Source: DASSFG01 sp035547915 (GTDB taxonomy: Bacteria > Planctomycetota > Planctomycetia > Pirellulales > JAICIG01). Taken from it: 64,000 nucleotides of DNA. Location: contig DASZTS010000108.1 in the NCBI GenBank assembly GCA_035547915.1, positions 1 to 64,000 on the forward strand, in the 5' to 3' direction. The notes beneath the pieces were generated by a model that was not told the origin of the DNA, did no database searches, and saw only the letters and a list, made by a program, of their open reading frames with translations. Made by a program: the position numbers and the translations under genes. Positions 34,001 through 43,155 of this stretch are shown one piece after another. Numbering within the stretch: position 1 is the first letter of the stretch; each line of letters starts with the position of its first letter.

Positions 34001-34974
34001 GAATCGGGGTATTCGACCGTGTATTCCTTGCCACGCAGGCGATAGGCGATGCGGAGGCGCTTGGCACCCGGCCCCGGTGCGTTCTCTGGCGCGCCGAACA
34101 GAGCGGACCAGATGATCATCATCAACCGATCGTCTTTCACCAGGCGGCGCACGCCCTCGGTCACGTTCATTGAATTCTCGCCCGCGCTCCAGGTTGCCTC
34201 GATGATGGTCAGCCCCGTCTGCGGCTGCTCCGACGGCGCACTCGGAGGATCGGCTGACGTTGGAGAGGGGGTCGATACATTGCTTGGACGGTCGGGGGGC
34301 GGCGCATCCGAGCTTTGCGTATCGGCAGGGGCGGCCGCCTCCGTCACCGGATGATTCTCGACATCTGAAGCCGGAGGATTTTCGACAGCCACCTCGCGCG
34401 GTGGAGCACCTCGGCCGAAAAGATAGTAAGCGATCAAGCCGAACAGCACTGCGGCGCTTACCGCGCCCAGTACGGCAGGCTGCTTCCAGAGGGGCGGCTT
34501 GCGCCGCAGCCGCTTTTGGATCGACGTCGGGCTGCCTACACCGGGGATCACATAGGCTGCGTTTTCCGGCGTGAACAGCGGTTCGGCCTGTGGCAACGGA
34601 GCTGCGACCGGCAGCGGCATGGCATGTTGGGGCCCCGCAGGTGGCCCAGGCACCGCGTCTGCGCCACGGAGGTCTGCCGGAGGGGACGAAACCTCCATCT
34701 GTTCGCGCAGCAGGCGATCGTATTCGGCTTTCTTCTGGGGGTCGAGCAGCGCGACACGAGCCGCCGCACATTCGTTGAGGAGCCTTTGGGAGTGTGCCGA
34801 GTGTGGGCCCGTCTGAAACGTACGGAGATGCGACATCTGCCGGTCGGCCGCGCCTTCGATCACGTCCGGATCGTTCTCGAACGTCTCGATCCCCAGCAGC
34901 CGATAGTGGTTCGGCGGCTGGTCCTTGGGCGAGATGCCCAGCCACTTGCGATAGGGGTCGAACGTATCGGCCAT
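31087..34974 (-). CDS. Large membrane protein with J-like N-terminus and repeat domains
   Basis: A 1295-residue protein. Residues 1-95 resemble a DnaJ J-domain (NHYRLLGI, then LLNECAAARVALLDPQKKAEYDRLL) but lack the HPD tripeptide needed to stimulate DnaK. A single membrane helix follows (AVLGAVSAAVLFGLIAYYLF, about 168-187) and a Pro/Ser/Ala-rich linker. Then come two roughly 80-residue units (EATWSAGENSMNVTEGVRRL and EARYGAGHTFVDVLTEAGRY) that recall the C-terminal domain of DnaJC11-like proteins, two roughly 180-residue beta-rich units with EICRWSGDARS and PILDWTGDLGR, an alpha-helical region and a final concanavalin-like unit (YNW..., WHTLRFVITPL). The J-like head is probably cytoplasmic and the rest outside. 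Such proteins are frequent in planctomycetes; role unknown. Confidence 0.72.
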   Translation of the reverse strand: MADTFDPYRKWLGISPKDQPPNHYRLLGIETFENDPDVIEGAADRQMSHLRTFQTGPHSAHSQRLLNECAAARVALLDPQKKAEYDRLLREQMEVSSPPADLRGADAVPGPPAGPQHAMPLPVAAPLPQAEPLFTPENAAYVIPGVGSPTSIQKRLRRKPPLWKQPAVLGAVSAAVLFGLIAYYLFGRGAPPREVAVENPPASDVENHPVTEAAAPADTQSSDAPPPDRPSNVSTPSPTSADPPSAPSEQPQTGLTIIEATWSAGENSMNVTEGVRRLVKDDRLMMIIWSALFGAPENAPGPGAKRLRIAYRLRGKEYTVEYPDSHFVYLDGRALAPPLESPEGFELLEARYGAGHTFVDVLTEAGRYVRDGRLSVNADQFAAATADELAKDGIHGGTFKVLWVRYRTVTGEHFHYAWNSQLLTVDPRLPEAAGPPVDLLDKIDEQRDAVWGLWTRKDGRLLAPGEVAARIEIPFDVPGEYALTVVAEPETELRDVNAGLVVGGRQVLANIDGGADGTSGLAVVDGIWPMEDDNPTKPWRLIDMLEQGRPNTLTYVVRPSSVRVLRDGAEICRWSGDARSLSVPPTWEIRDPHRLYLQSYNRPYRISKVELVPLAQEKSPVLVAKDSAGPVDVLKSIDLDRDRLHGDWTYDGAALVTPESDRGPLQVRLPVVVPSEYRLDVVAQREAGNDCLAFALPVGGKVAELIIDGGQGTLAGLQMIDGKDFATNESRREASIFADGKPHSVAITVRDKHVQLACDGHPILDWTGDLGRISSSEGPRYRDRIYLGNWFSRYRLTKIELTPLGGESESETTPPPKPSESPNATPPARKFAELASDNAKPSIERLAVPDDETLKKARPEVQKEFSARIMAAKAPEQKRTLVRELAQKALADDARGAKAYVLLNQAIDLAEAAGDIDLAWQTIDQLAQSFEVDRLTRRNESLAEMGKTIKSPERAWEMADAACRLLALALADGDAALVKKTAAQAQSFGKRTKDRALQKQITNRANDAVKLAGELDAVAAARETLKTSADDPQANFTVGHYELCAAGDWRAALPKLAKAEDTAWRQLARDELALGGASAGNGQPAMRNRFVASPPAETSKQLATADGWWSRAEQEPWPARHYLHMRAAHWYGMAHRFLADVERARSADRIRTLLASDEGLPNWELFAWRNQLTGQVTGDIVRLDGRGGLETAVEFGGSIEVTIVARSTTPDIRLMTHNWNWNWKWTVPQNQWHTLRFVITPLTQSVFADGALAYVDPNPTSTVTRSALPLKPGFVFLLANESVLEVKKFVVRSLE

Positions 34975-35187
34975 GATACCCCGGCTTGCATGACGGCAAA
35001 CGAACGGAACAGTTGATCTTCGCCGATTTTGCAGAGTCCCTCAAGGCTTTCTTGCCAGGCGCCGGATGATGGCGTAAGATCGAAGTTCGTTGATCAACAC
35101 CGGTTATGGCTTCGCCGAATGAAAACGGCGCTGCCAAGCCGACCAGCCTCGCTGCCGCCACGATCGGTCCCGCCCGCTCGCCAGCAC

Positions 35188-37692
35188 ATGCGACTCATCC
35201 CGCTGTCGCTTACGATCATTGTCGCTTTCGTGGGCATTCACGCCCGCGCGGACGAACCGCTCGATTACATCCGCGACATCCGGCCGATCCTGGCGAAACA
35301 CTGCTACGAGTGTCACGGCCCCGAGAAACAAAAGGCCGGCCTGCGGCTCGATTCGGTCGCGGCGGCCAAGGCAGGCGGCAACAGCGGCGCCGCTTTTGTG
35401 TCAGGCAAGGCCGGCGAGAGCCTTCTCATCGCCGCCGTCCTGGGCAACGGCGATGTGACCCGGATGCCGGAAGATCGGCCTCCGTTGGTAGCGGACGAGA
35501 TCGAGCGGCTCAAACGGTGGATCGACCAGGGCGCGATCGCGCCCGCCGACGACTCGCCGGTGGCGACGAAGACGGCCACCAGCCGACACTGGGCGTTTCA
35601 GCCACTGGCCAATCCTGCCGTGCCGTCCGTTTCGCAGCCCGCGTGGGTGCGCAATCCGATCGACGCCTTCGTCCTCGCTCGCCTCGATCGAGAGATGCCG
35701 AGTCTGCCGCCGTCGCCCGAGGCCGACCGAGCGATGCTCGCGCGACGGCTGTCGCTCGATTTGACGGGTCTCCTCCCGTCGCCGGCCGAGGTAGAGGCGT
35801 TCCTTGCCGACACCTCGCCGGACGCCTACGAACGGCTCGTCGATCGATTGCTCGATTCACCACGATTCGGCGAAAAATGGGCCCGTCATTGGCTCGATCA
35901 GGCCCGCTACGCCGACTCGAACGGCTATACGATCGACAGCGGGCGCTCGATCTGGAAATACCGCGACTGGGTAATCGACTCGCTGAACCGCGACTTGCCG
36001 TTCGACGAGTTCGCCGTCGCGCAACTCGCGGGCGATATGCTGCCCGGCGCCACCATCGACCAGGTGGTGGCCACCGGATTCCATCGCAATACCCTGCGCA
36101 ACGAAGAGGGGGGCACCGACGCAGAACAGTTCCGTATCGAAAGCGTAGCCGACCGCGTGAGCACGACCGCCACGGTCTTTCTCGGTCTGACGATCGGTTG
36201 TGCCCGCTGCCACGATCACAAGTACGATCCGCTCTCGCAACGAGACTACTATCGCTTCTTCGCCCTGCTGAACAACGCCGATGAACCGACGCTGCCCGTG
36301 CCGACCATGCAGCAGTCGAAGGAAGAACCCGCCTTGCTGGCCGACATCGGGCAGGTCGAGAAACGCTTGGCCGAGGTCGAGTCGAACGCCGGGACGCGCC
36401 AACAAGACTGGGAACGAAAGCTCACGGACGAAGCCCGCGCGGCACTCCCCGCGCCGGTGCGGCAGGCGCTGGCCGTCGCGGCCGACGAGCGCAACGAGGA
36501 ACAAAAGAAAATCGTCTCCGCGGAGTTTCGCACGGTCGATCCCGAGTTGGTGCCATTGGCCGCCGTACTCAAAGACCTGCAGGCGAGAAAGAAGCAACTC
36601 GACGCGCGCGTGACCTCGACGCTCGTCATGAAAGAACGGCCCGAGCAGCGAGAAACGTATATCCACATCCGCGGCGACTTCTTGCGCCGTGGGGCGAAGG
36701 TTGAGCCCGGTGTGCCCGAGGTGCTGCGTACCTTCGAGGGCGGTGAAAAGGTGGCGAGTCGCCTCGATCTGGCGCGGTGGCTCGTCGATTCGCGGAATCC
36801 GCTCACGTCGCGAGTCACCGTCAATCGCATCTGGCAGCAGTACTTTGGGCAGGGTCTGGTCGAAACCGACAACGATTTCGGCACGCAGGGGAGCCTACCG
36901 TCGCATCCGGAACTACTCGATTGGCTGGCCCGCCATTTCATGTTCGATTGCGGCTGGCGGATGAAGGCGTTGCACAGGCTCATCGTCACGTCGGCGACGT
37001 ATCGCCAGTCGTCGGCGTATCGGGCCGATGTGGTCCAACGCGATCCGGCCAATCGAATGCTGGCCCGCATGCCCCGTCTGCGGCTCGATGCCGAGACGAT
37101 CCGCGATATTGCCCTGTCGGCCGCAGGCCTCGTCGGCTGCGAGTTGGGCGGACCGGGGGTCTATCCGCCGCAGCCGGAAGGGATCTATCGCTTCACCCAG
37201 CAGGCCAAGTTCTGGAAGGAGAGCACCGGCGACGATCGCTTCCGCCGCGGCCTGTACGTTTTCTTCTGGCGGTCGAGCCCCTATCCCTTCCTGATGACCT
37301 TCGATGCCCCCGACGCCAACACCACCTGCACACGCCGTGCGCGTTCGAACACTCCGCTGCAAGCGCTGACGTTGGCGAATGACCGGGTCTTCGTCGAGTC
37401 GGCACAGGCGCTGGCAGCCCGCGTCTTGAACGAAGCGCCGTCCGCGGCCGACGCCGAGCGTATCGGTTACCTGTTCCGAATCTGTTTTGCCCGTGCTCCG
37501 ACAGGAAGTGAAGCAGGCCGGCTGGCCGACCTGCTGAATCGCGAGCGGACCGCCTTCGCCGCCTCGCCCGCCGACGCCCAGCGCGTGGCAGGCGCCTTCA
37601 CGCCCGCGCAGATTCCACCTCAGGAAGCCGCTGCCTGGACCGCACTCGCGCGCGTCGCCATCAATCTCGACGAATTCATCACGAAGGAATGA
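35188..37692 (+). CDS. Planctomycete cytochrome C / DUF1549 / DUF1553 protein
   Basis: An 834-residue exported protein. A signal peptide (MRLIPLSLTIIVAFVGIHARA) leads into the planctomycete cytochrome domain, with RDIRPILAKHCYECHG holding a haem-binding CxxCH and GDVTRMPEDRPPL further on. DUF1549 (about 110-330) contains GCARCHDHKYDPLSQRDYY, a second CxxCH. A coiled coil follows, then DUF1553 (about 500-780) with NRIWQQYFGQGLVETDNDFG and TRRARSNTPLQALTL. The ATG at 35188 is chosen because it begins the signal peptide; ATGs at 35029 and 35119 would place it internally. Full-length type, but no DUF1501 gene follows, since the next gene is on the other strand. Confidence 0.88.
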   Translation: MRLIPLSLTIIVAFVGIHARADEPLDYIRDIRPILAKHCYECHGPEKQKAGLRLDSVAAAKAGGNSGAAFVSGKAGESLLIAAVLGNGDVTRMPEDRPPLVADEIERLKRWIDQGAIAPADDSPVATKTATSRHWAFQPLANPAVPSVSQPAWVRNPIDAFVLARLDREMPSLPPSPEADRAMLARRLSLDLTGLLPSPAEVEAFLADTSPDAYERLVDRLLDSPRFGEKWARHWLDQARYADSNGYTIDSGRSIWKYRDWVIDSLNRDLPFDEFAVAQLAGDMLPGATIDQVVATGFHRNTLRNEEGGTDAEQFRIESVADRVSTTATVFLGLTIGCARCHDHKYDPLSQRDYYRFFALLNNADEPTLPVPTMQQSKEEPALLADIGQVEKRLAEVESNAGTRQQDWERKLTDEARAALPAPVRQALAVAADERNEEQKKIVSAEFRTVDPELVPLAAVLKDLQARKKQLDARVTSTLVMKERPEQRETYIHIRGDFLRRGAKVEPGVPEVLRTFEGGEKVASRLDLARWLVDSRNPLTSRVTVNRIWQQYFGQGLVETDNDFGTQGSLPSHPELLDWLARHFMFDCGWRMKALHRLIVTSATYRQSSAYRADVVQRDPANRMLARMPRLRLDAETIRDIALSAAGLVGCELGGPGVYPPQPEGIYRFTQQAKFWKESTGDDRFRRGLYVFFWRSSPYPFLMTFDAPDANTTCTRRARSNTPLQALTLANDRVFVESAQALAARVLNEAPSAADAERIGYLFRICFARAPTGSEAGRLADLLNRERTAFAASPADAQRVAGAFTPAQIPPQEAAAWTALARVAINLDEFITKE

Positions 37693-37715
37693 TCGCCCGA
37701 CGAGCGAGGTTCGTG

Positions 37716-39923
37716 CTAGTTCCTCCAGTGCGCGATACCCCAGAGGCTCGTATAGTGATCTGTCCAAAGTGGCAGATCGGGTGCGTCGGCGAGCGGAGTC
37801 CAGCGATCGTCGCGGGCCAACGGGCCGAAATCGTCCATGCTGCGGGCGAGAATGACCCAGTGCGATGCCGATTGGCCGGCGACCTTTGCCGGAGCCGTGC
37901 GTTCGTTCTGATCGAGTCCGACCAGCTCCGATGCACGCGCCAGGTTGCCCAAGACGGGCGCGAGATCGAGAAACTGATTGGAGATATGGAATGCCAACAC
38001 GCCGCCGGGGGCCAGCTTATCGAGGTACAGCCGCATGGCCTCGTGCGTGAGCAGGTGTATGGGAATCGCATCGCCGCTGAAGGCATCGATCACGATTAGA
38101 CCATAATGTCCGGCGGGCGCTTCGCGCAGGCGCAGACGGGCGTCGCCCAGCACCACTCGCACGTCGGCCCACGCATCGCGCAGATAGGTGAAATAGCGAT
38201 CGTCGCGTGCAATCCGCTCGACGGCCGGATCGATTTCGTAGAAGACGAGTTCTTGCCGCAGCTCGGCATAGCAGGCCAGTGAGGCGATTCCCAGCCCCAC
38301 CACCGCCAGCGGCGGCCGTGAGTTCAGCGCCGGCAACGGCGCCTCGAACACCTGGCCGATCGGTCCGCTCGGATGATAGTAAACGAGCGGCACGAAGCGC
38401 TCGACCGGATCCTCGCTGCGGCGCTGTTTGCCATGCACAATGCGGCCGTGGGTGAGATAGTAGTGCTCATAGTCGCTGTCGGTATTCACCTGCAATACGC
38501 CATAGAAATCGCGTTCGCGGTAGATCACATGGTCGTGCCGGTCGTCGAAAAGGCCGACGACCAGGAACAGGGCAGCGGCGCTGAGTCCAAAGCAGATAGG
38601 ACGGCCCACGGTGAAGAGACAAACAAGGCCGCACAGCAAGAGCGGTCCCTCCGGATCCTGCCAGGGCGTCATGAACAGGATCACGGCGCAGACCATACCG
38701 ACCAATGCCGCGATCGGCAGATCGAAGGCAACGCCGCCGCGCGACCAGCGCCAGAGAGTGAGGGGCGAACATGCACACGCAGCCGAAAGAGCCAACGGAT
38801 ACTCGGTGAGCGAACGGAACACCAGAGGCGCGACGAGCGCGTTGAACATTCCTCCGAGCACCCCGCCCAACGACAAACAGAAAGCGTACTCCGTAAGAAA
38901 ACGGGGTGCCGGCCGCCTGCGGGCCAATTCGCCGTGACAGACCATCGCGGCGCTGAAGAAGGCGGCGAGGTGTATGCCCGTCAGCCGTAGCATCGAGTAA
39001 TGTTGCCCGGCGTGCTGCTCGAACAGATGGTAAATCTGAGCGAGCACCAACAGCGGCAGCGCCACGGCGAAGAGCCGATGAAGCCAAGGTGGAGAACGCG
39101 AAAAGACGAGCACGAAACTGAATAGGTACAGCGCGAGAGGCACAACCCAGATGAGCGGCACCGGCGACACATCGGTGGAAAGGTAGGCGGTGACGCCGAG
39201 CAGCAAACTCGACGGCACAAAGGCCAGTGCCAGCCAACTCGCTCTTGCGCCGATCGTAGGCCGGGCAGCGGAGTAGACCGTCGCCGGCTCGTCTACCATC
39301 GGTTTGTGTCTGCGCCAAACGGCCGGTAGGCAGACCGCCGCCAGCAGCATGAAAGCCCCATAGCCCGTACACCAACTTGCGCCTTGTGCTGGCAACGTGA
39401 GCCGCGGTTCAACGAGGCAAGGGTACGCCAACAACCCGATCAGACTGCCCGCATTGCCGGCCGCATAGAGATAATACGGTTGGTCTCTGTGCGCGGGGCG
39501 GCACGCTGCCAACCATTGCCCGAGCAGGGGCGATGTGCTGGCCAACACGAAGAACGGCAGCCCGGCTGTCGTGGTAAGCAAGGCGATGAGCGCCCATGTC
39601 GGGTCTCCAGCCGACGGGCCTTCGCCCGTGCGGGGGACGAACGGCAAGACCAGCCACGGCAGTGTAACAACGGCCAGGTGGATGAATAGTTGTAGTCGGA
39701 TCGACGCCAGGCGCGTCAGCCAATGGGCATAGGCGTAGCCGGCGAGCAGCACCGCCTGGAAGAAAGCCATGCACACGTTCCACACGGCCGGCGCTCCGCC
39801 GAATTCCGGCAGGAGCATCTTGCCCATCATCGGCTCGAGCAGAAACAGAAGGGCCGCGGCAACGAAGACGGTGAGGGCAAACAGGAGAGCCATGGGCATC
39901 GTGTGCCGGACGCAGATCGCCAT
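37716..39923 (-). CDS. Membrane protein with spermidine-synthase-like domain
   Basis: A 735-residue protein. The first 420 residues contain about 12 hydrophobic segments, beginning with LLFLLEPMMGKMLLPEFGGAPAVWN, the opening shared by fused major-facilitator/spermidine-synthase proteins. From about 480 a soluble SAM-type fold is visible: YGVLQVNTDSDYEHYYLTHG, LAVVGLGIASLACYAELRQELVFYEIDPAVE, and the catalytic-region YGLIVIDAFSGDAIPIHLLT. The GxG of the cofactor loop is intact. Real spermidine synthesis is not certain; many of these fused proteins have no assigned substrate. An ATG eight codons inside is an alternative start. Confidence 0.82.
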   Translation of the reverse strand: MAICVRHTMPMALLFALTVFVAAALLFLLEPMMGKMLLPEFGGAPAVWNVCMAFFQAVLLAGYAYAHWLTRLASIRLQLFIHLAVVTLPWLVLPFVPRTGEGPSAGDPTWALIALLTTTAGLPFFVLASTSPLLGQWLAACRPAHRDQPYYLYAAGNAGSLIGLLAYPCLVEPRLTLPAQGASWCTGYGAFMLLAAVCLPAVWRRHKPMVDEPATVYSAARPTIGARASWLALAFVPSSLLLGVTAYLSTDVSPVPLIWVVPLALYLFSFVLVFSRSPPWLHRLFAVALPLLVLAQIYHLFEQHAGQHYSMLRLTGIHLAAFFSAAMVCHGELARRRPAPRFLTEYAFCLSLGGVLGGMFNALVAPLVFRSLTEYPLALSAACACSPLTLWRWSRGGVAFDLPIAALVGMVCAVILFMTPWQDPEGPLLLCGLVCLFTVGRPICFGLSAAALFLVVGLFDDRHDHVIYRERDFYGVLQVNTDSDYEHYYLTHGRIVHGKQRRSEDPVERFVPLVYYHPSGPIGQVFEAPLPALNSRPPLAVVGLGIASLACYAELRQELVFYEIDPAVERIARDDRYFTYLRDAWADVRVVLGDARLRLREAPAGHYGLIVIDAFSGDAIPIHLLTHEAMRLYLDKLAPGGVLAFHISNQFLDLAPVLGNLARASELVGLDQNERTAPAKVAGQSASHWVILARSMDDFGPLARDDRWTPLADAPDLPLWTDHYTSLWGIAHWRN

Positions 39924-40026
39924 TGCGCTCGCGCCGGTTGCTTCTTCTCCGGCGCGAGCGACGGCCTACAGCATACTCGGGGCCGACTCTCTGCGCTAGC
40001 GACCGCTTCCGCCCGGCGATAACCGT

Positions 40027-42072
40027 TTACAAGGCCGCGATGGTGGCGGCAATCGCCTCGCGGCCGACGGCCGGTTGCTGACATACGAAATCCTGGCAGA
40101 CATAGAGAGCGGGCTCATTGCTATTCGCCGCTTTTCCCGCAAACGCGCCATCGAGAGCCGCACTGTGCCCTTGGCCGGGCCGGCACGCCAATACCCGGTT
40201 GGGTAGATAACGCTTCCGTATCCCCTCAACGACTTCTTGGAGCTGCGACGAGTCACCCATGGCGACGATCTCGGGCGTAGGCCCCAGATAGAAATCGAGC
40301 GCGATGAGCATCTGGCCGGCGGCCGCCGGGTGCTTTTGCAGCAAGCCCACGAACGCTCGGAGGGCTCGTTCCGCCGCTGCCAGGTAATCGGTACGGCCGC
40401 AGAGTTTTCCTAGGCGCAGCAGCATGGTGACGGCCATCGAGTTGCCGCTGGGCACCGATCCGTCCTGCACGTCCTTCTGCCGTGCGATGAGCCGCTCGTG
40501 GTCGGCCGCCGTGTAGAAGAAGCCGCCCGCGTCTCGGTCCTCGAACTCGGCCAACACGATATCGGCCAGCGCGACGGCCGCATCGATCCAACGTTCTTCG
40601 AAGCCGGCTTCGTAGAGCGTTACCAAGGCGTTGGCGAGGCACGCGTAGTCGTCCAGGTAGGCGGCAAACTTCGCTTGCCCCGATCGCCAAGAGTGCAGCA
40701 GACGCCCATCCTCGCGCCGCATCGTCGACAGCACGAAATCCGCGGCAGCACTGGCGGCCTGTAGATATCGGGGCTCGTCGAGCACACCCGCTGCGTAGGC
40801 CAGCGAGTCGATCATCAGGCCGTTCCAGCTCACCAGCACTTTGTCGTCCAGCCCGGGCCATACTCGGCCGTTCCGGATTTCGAGCAGTTGGGCTCGGCTC
40901 TCGGCAAGTTCGGCCGCCAGGTCGTTGGCATCGCGGCCGAGAATGTGTGCGCATTGATCGAGTGTCTTGGGCAGATTGAGGATGTTCTGCCCTTCGAAAT
41001 TCCCCTCCGGGGTCACATCGTAGACGCGGCAAAACGTCCCCCCTCGCTCAGTACCGAGTACCGCTTCGATCTCCGCTGGATTCCACACGTAGAACTTGCC
41101 TTCTTCTCCTTCACTGTCGGCATCGAGCGTGCTGTAGAACCCACCCTCGGGCGCGGTCATCTCCCGCAAAACGTAGTCGAAGGTCTCGCGGGCCACGCGC
41201 GCGTAATCCGGCTGGCCCGTCGCCTGAAACGCCTCGACATAGGTCGCCGACAAGAGCGCGTTGTCGTAGAGCATCTTTTCGAAGTGCGGCACGAGCCATC
41301 GCTCGTCGACGCTGTAGCGGTGAAAGCCGCCGCCGAGTTGGTCGTACATGCCGCCCGATGCCATCCGATCGAGCGTGAGCGTAACCATGTTCTTCAATTC
41401 GTCGCGCGGCACGCGTCGCCAACGGCGGAGCAACAAGCGCAGATCCATGGGGTGCGGAAACTTGGGCGCACCGCCGAAGCCTCCGTGTCGATAATCGAAA
41501 GAGCGGTCGAGCGCCGCTTCGGCCGCCGCGAGCGGCTGCACGGAAAGGTCGCCGGCGGGCATGTCCATCCGGCCCGCGCGGACAAGGTCGGCCGTCAATT
41601 GACCGGCTTGTTCGTTGACCTGCTCGCGCCGATTCTTCCAGGCGTCGACGACGGCCGCCAGCACCTGGTCGAAACCGGGCATACCCATGCGGCCTGTCGG
41701 CGGCCAATAGGTGCCGCCGTAAAAGGGTTCGAGTGCGGGCGTCAGAAAGACCGACATCGGCCAGCCGCCGCGGCCCGTCATCGCCTGTACGGCGGTCATA
41801 TAAATCTGGTCGAGATCGGGCCGCTCCTCGCGATCGACCTTGATACACACGAAGCCTTCGTTGAGCTGCCGCGCGATCTCGGCATTCTCAAAACTCTCAT
41901 GCTCCATGACGTGACACCAATGGCAGGCCGAGTAACCGATCGAAAGAAAGATCGGTTTGTCCGCCCGGCGAGCCAGTTCGATCGCTTCGTCCCCCCACGG
42001 GTGCCAATCGACCGGATTGTTCGCATGTTGCAACAGATACGGACTCGTTTCGTGAGCAAGGCGATTAGACAT
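40027..42072 (-). CDS. YyaL/Spermatogenesis-associated protein 20-type thioredoxin-domain protein
   Basis: A 681-residue cytosolic protein. The DUF255 thioredoxin-like domain covers about 1-165, with NRLAHETSPYLLQHANNPVDW, the CHWCHVM redox motif and MTGRGGWPMSVFLTP. The rest is an alpha/alpha barrel like those of glycosidases and epimerases (FDYRHGGFGGAPKFPHP, GGGFHRYSVDERWLVPHFEKMLYDNALL). These proteins are widespread but have no proven biochemical role. The ATG at 42072 was chosen because conservation begins at MSNRLAHE; the frame is open to 42153. It is divergent from the bshB1-like gene. Confidence 0.9.
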   Translation of the reverse strand: MSNRLAHETSPYLLQHANNPVDWHPWGDEAIELARRADKPIFLSIGYSACHWCHVMEHESFENAEIARQLNEGFVCIKVDREERPDLDQIYMTAVQAMTGRGGWPMSVFLTPALEPFYGGTYWPPTGRMGMPGFDQVLAAVVDAWKNRREQVNEQAGQLTADLVRAGRMDMPAGDLSVQPLAAAEAALDRSFDYRHGGFGGAPKFPHPMDLRLLLRRWRRVPRDELKNMVTLTLDRMASGGMYDQLGGGFHRYSVDERWLVPHFEKMLYDNALLSATYVEAFQATGQPDYARVARETFDYVLREMTAPEGGFYSTLDADSEGEEGKFYVWNPAEIEAVLGTERGGTFCRVYDVTPEGNFEGQNILNLPKTLDQCAHILGRDANDLAAELAESRAQLLEIRNGRVWPGLDDKVLVSWNGLMIDSLAYAAGVLDEPRYLQAASAAADFVLSTMRREDGRLLHSWRSGQAKFAAYLDDYACLANALVTLYEAGFEERWIDAAVALADIVLAEFEDRDAGGFFYTAADHERLIARQKDVQDGSVPSGNSMAVTMLLRLGKLCGRTDYLAAAERALRAFVGLLQKHPAAAGQMLIALDFYLGPTPEIVAMGDSSQLQEVVEGIRKRYLPNRVLACRPGQGHSAALDGAFAGKAANSNEPALYVCQDFVCQQPAVGREAIAATIAAL

Positions 42073-42203
42073 CGACGTGAAGATTTCGGGCGGTTGGACT
42101 TCGAAGCCAGGACTTTGGACTTTGGTCCACACAGCGTACCATGACGGCTGCACGCCCTTTGTGCAACCTGTTCGATCAATGAGTCCCGCAGCTAGAGAAA
42201 ACC

Positions 42204-42986
42204 GTGCCCGCCAACTCCTCCGTTCTCCCGGACCGGCCGCTCGACGTCATCGCGGTCGGCGCGCATCCCGATGACGTCGAAATCGCCTGCGGAGGCACGC
42301 TCGCCATGTTGGCTAGGCAGGGTTACCGGGTGGGAATCATCGATCTCACCGACGGCGAACCCACGCCGCTGTCTCCGGGACCAGAAGTTCGGCTGGCCGA
42401 AGCCGAGCGGGCACGCGAAACGCTGGGAGTGGCGGTACGTATTCAGCTCGGGCTCACTAATCGCCGGCTGTTCGATATTTTCGAAGTGCGAGTGGCACTG
42501 GCCAAAGAATTTCGCCGCTATCGGCCCAAGCTGGTGCTGGGCTTCGGCGAGAAGACGCCGCTCGCTTCGCCCGATCACTACCAGGCGATGCAGATCACCG
42601 ACGCCGCCGTCTTCTATTCGCGGCTGACGAAATGGGACGACTATTTCGACGGCCTCCCGGTGCACACCGTCTCGGGGTATCTCTACTACACGCTCGCCTT
42701 CGCTGCGCTCGGCTTGCCGCCCGGCGCGGGACATCTCGTGGTCGATATCGGCGAGACGCTCGAAACGAAGCTGGCGGCGATCCGCTGCTACGAGACACAG
42801 TTCCCCCCCGCCAAGGGGCACGTCCTCGAGCGCGTGCGAGCCTTCGCGTTGCAGCAGGGTCAGGCGGCGGGCTACGACGCCGGCGAATTGTTCGTCAGCA
42901 CGCGGACGCTCGGCACGCACGACCTGATGCACTTCCTCTTCGGCCTCACTCCCTCCGAAGCGCCACGCAAACCCGACATTCGGTAG
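42204..42986 (+). CDS. bshB1: Bacillithiol biosynthesis deacetylase BshB1-like
   Basis: A 260-residue LmbE/PIG-L family zinc deacetylase. The zinc motif AHPDDVEIACGGT lies near residue 19, and further ligands are in SPDHYQAMQITDAAVFYSRL. The pattern DLTDGEPT and the C-terminal SGYDAGELFV-like segment (AAGYDAGELFVSTRTLG) are those of BshB1, which deacetylates N-acetylglucosaminyl-malate in bacillithiol synthesis; closely related PIG-L enzymes act on other sugars. It starts at a GTG. bshA and bshC are not in the window, so the low-molecular-weight thiol assignment rests on similarity alone. Confidence 0.82.
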   Translation: MPANSSVLPDRPLDVIAVGAHPDDVEIACGGTLAMLARQGYRVGIIDLTDGEPTPLSPGPEVRLAEAERARETLGVAVRIQLGLTNRRLFDIFEVRVALAKEFRRYRPKLVLGFGEKTPLASPDHYQAMQITDAAVFYSRLTKWDDYFDGLPVHTVSGYLYYTLAFAALGLPPGAGHLVVDIGETLETKLAAIRCYETQFPPAKGHVLERVRAFALQQGQAAGYDAGELFVSTRTLGTHDLMHFLFGLTPSEAPRKPDIR

Positions 42987-43052
42987 TCTGGCGACCAACT
43001 TCGGCTACGATCCGCAACGCCGCGATCCGCAACACAGGTGCCGTGCTAAGAT

Positions 43053-43068
43053 CGGCATGTTGTTTGCG
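43053..43068 (+). promoter_or_regulatory. Sigma-54-like promoter
   Basis: CGGCAT (43053-43058), five bases, TTGCG (43064-43068). The GG and GC are ten bases apart and the TTGC is perfect; the first and sixth bases of the -24 box deviate. It would start transcription near 43080, about 75 bases before the glycine-rich gene at 43156, which has a GGAGGAGGAG ribosome site. Confidence 0.5.
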
Positions 43069-43155
43069 ACCGTACGTTAGGGCGCTAGACCGGTTGTCGT
43101 TGCGCGCAAACTTTTGCGAACAGCGAACCGTCGCGAACAAAGGGGAGGAGGAGCC

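Noticed and set aside
35050..35110. Palindrome GTTGATCAAC upstream of the cytochrome/DUF1549 gene
   Set aside because: A ten-base palindrome alone is weak evidence for an operator.
33641..35161. 506-codon minus-strand open frame overlapping the J-like protein in another frame
   Set aside because: The other frame has domains, repeats and a membrane helix; this one does not.
40888..42144. 418-codon plus-strand open frame opposite the YyaL-type gene
   Set aside because: Antisense shadow of a strongly conserved enzyme family.
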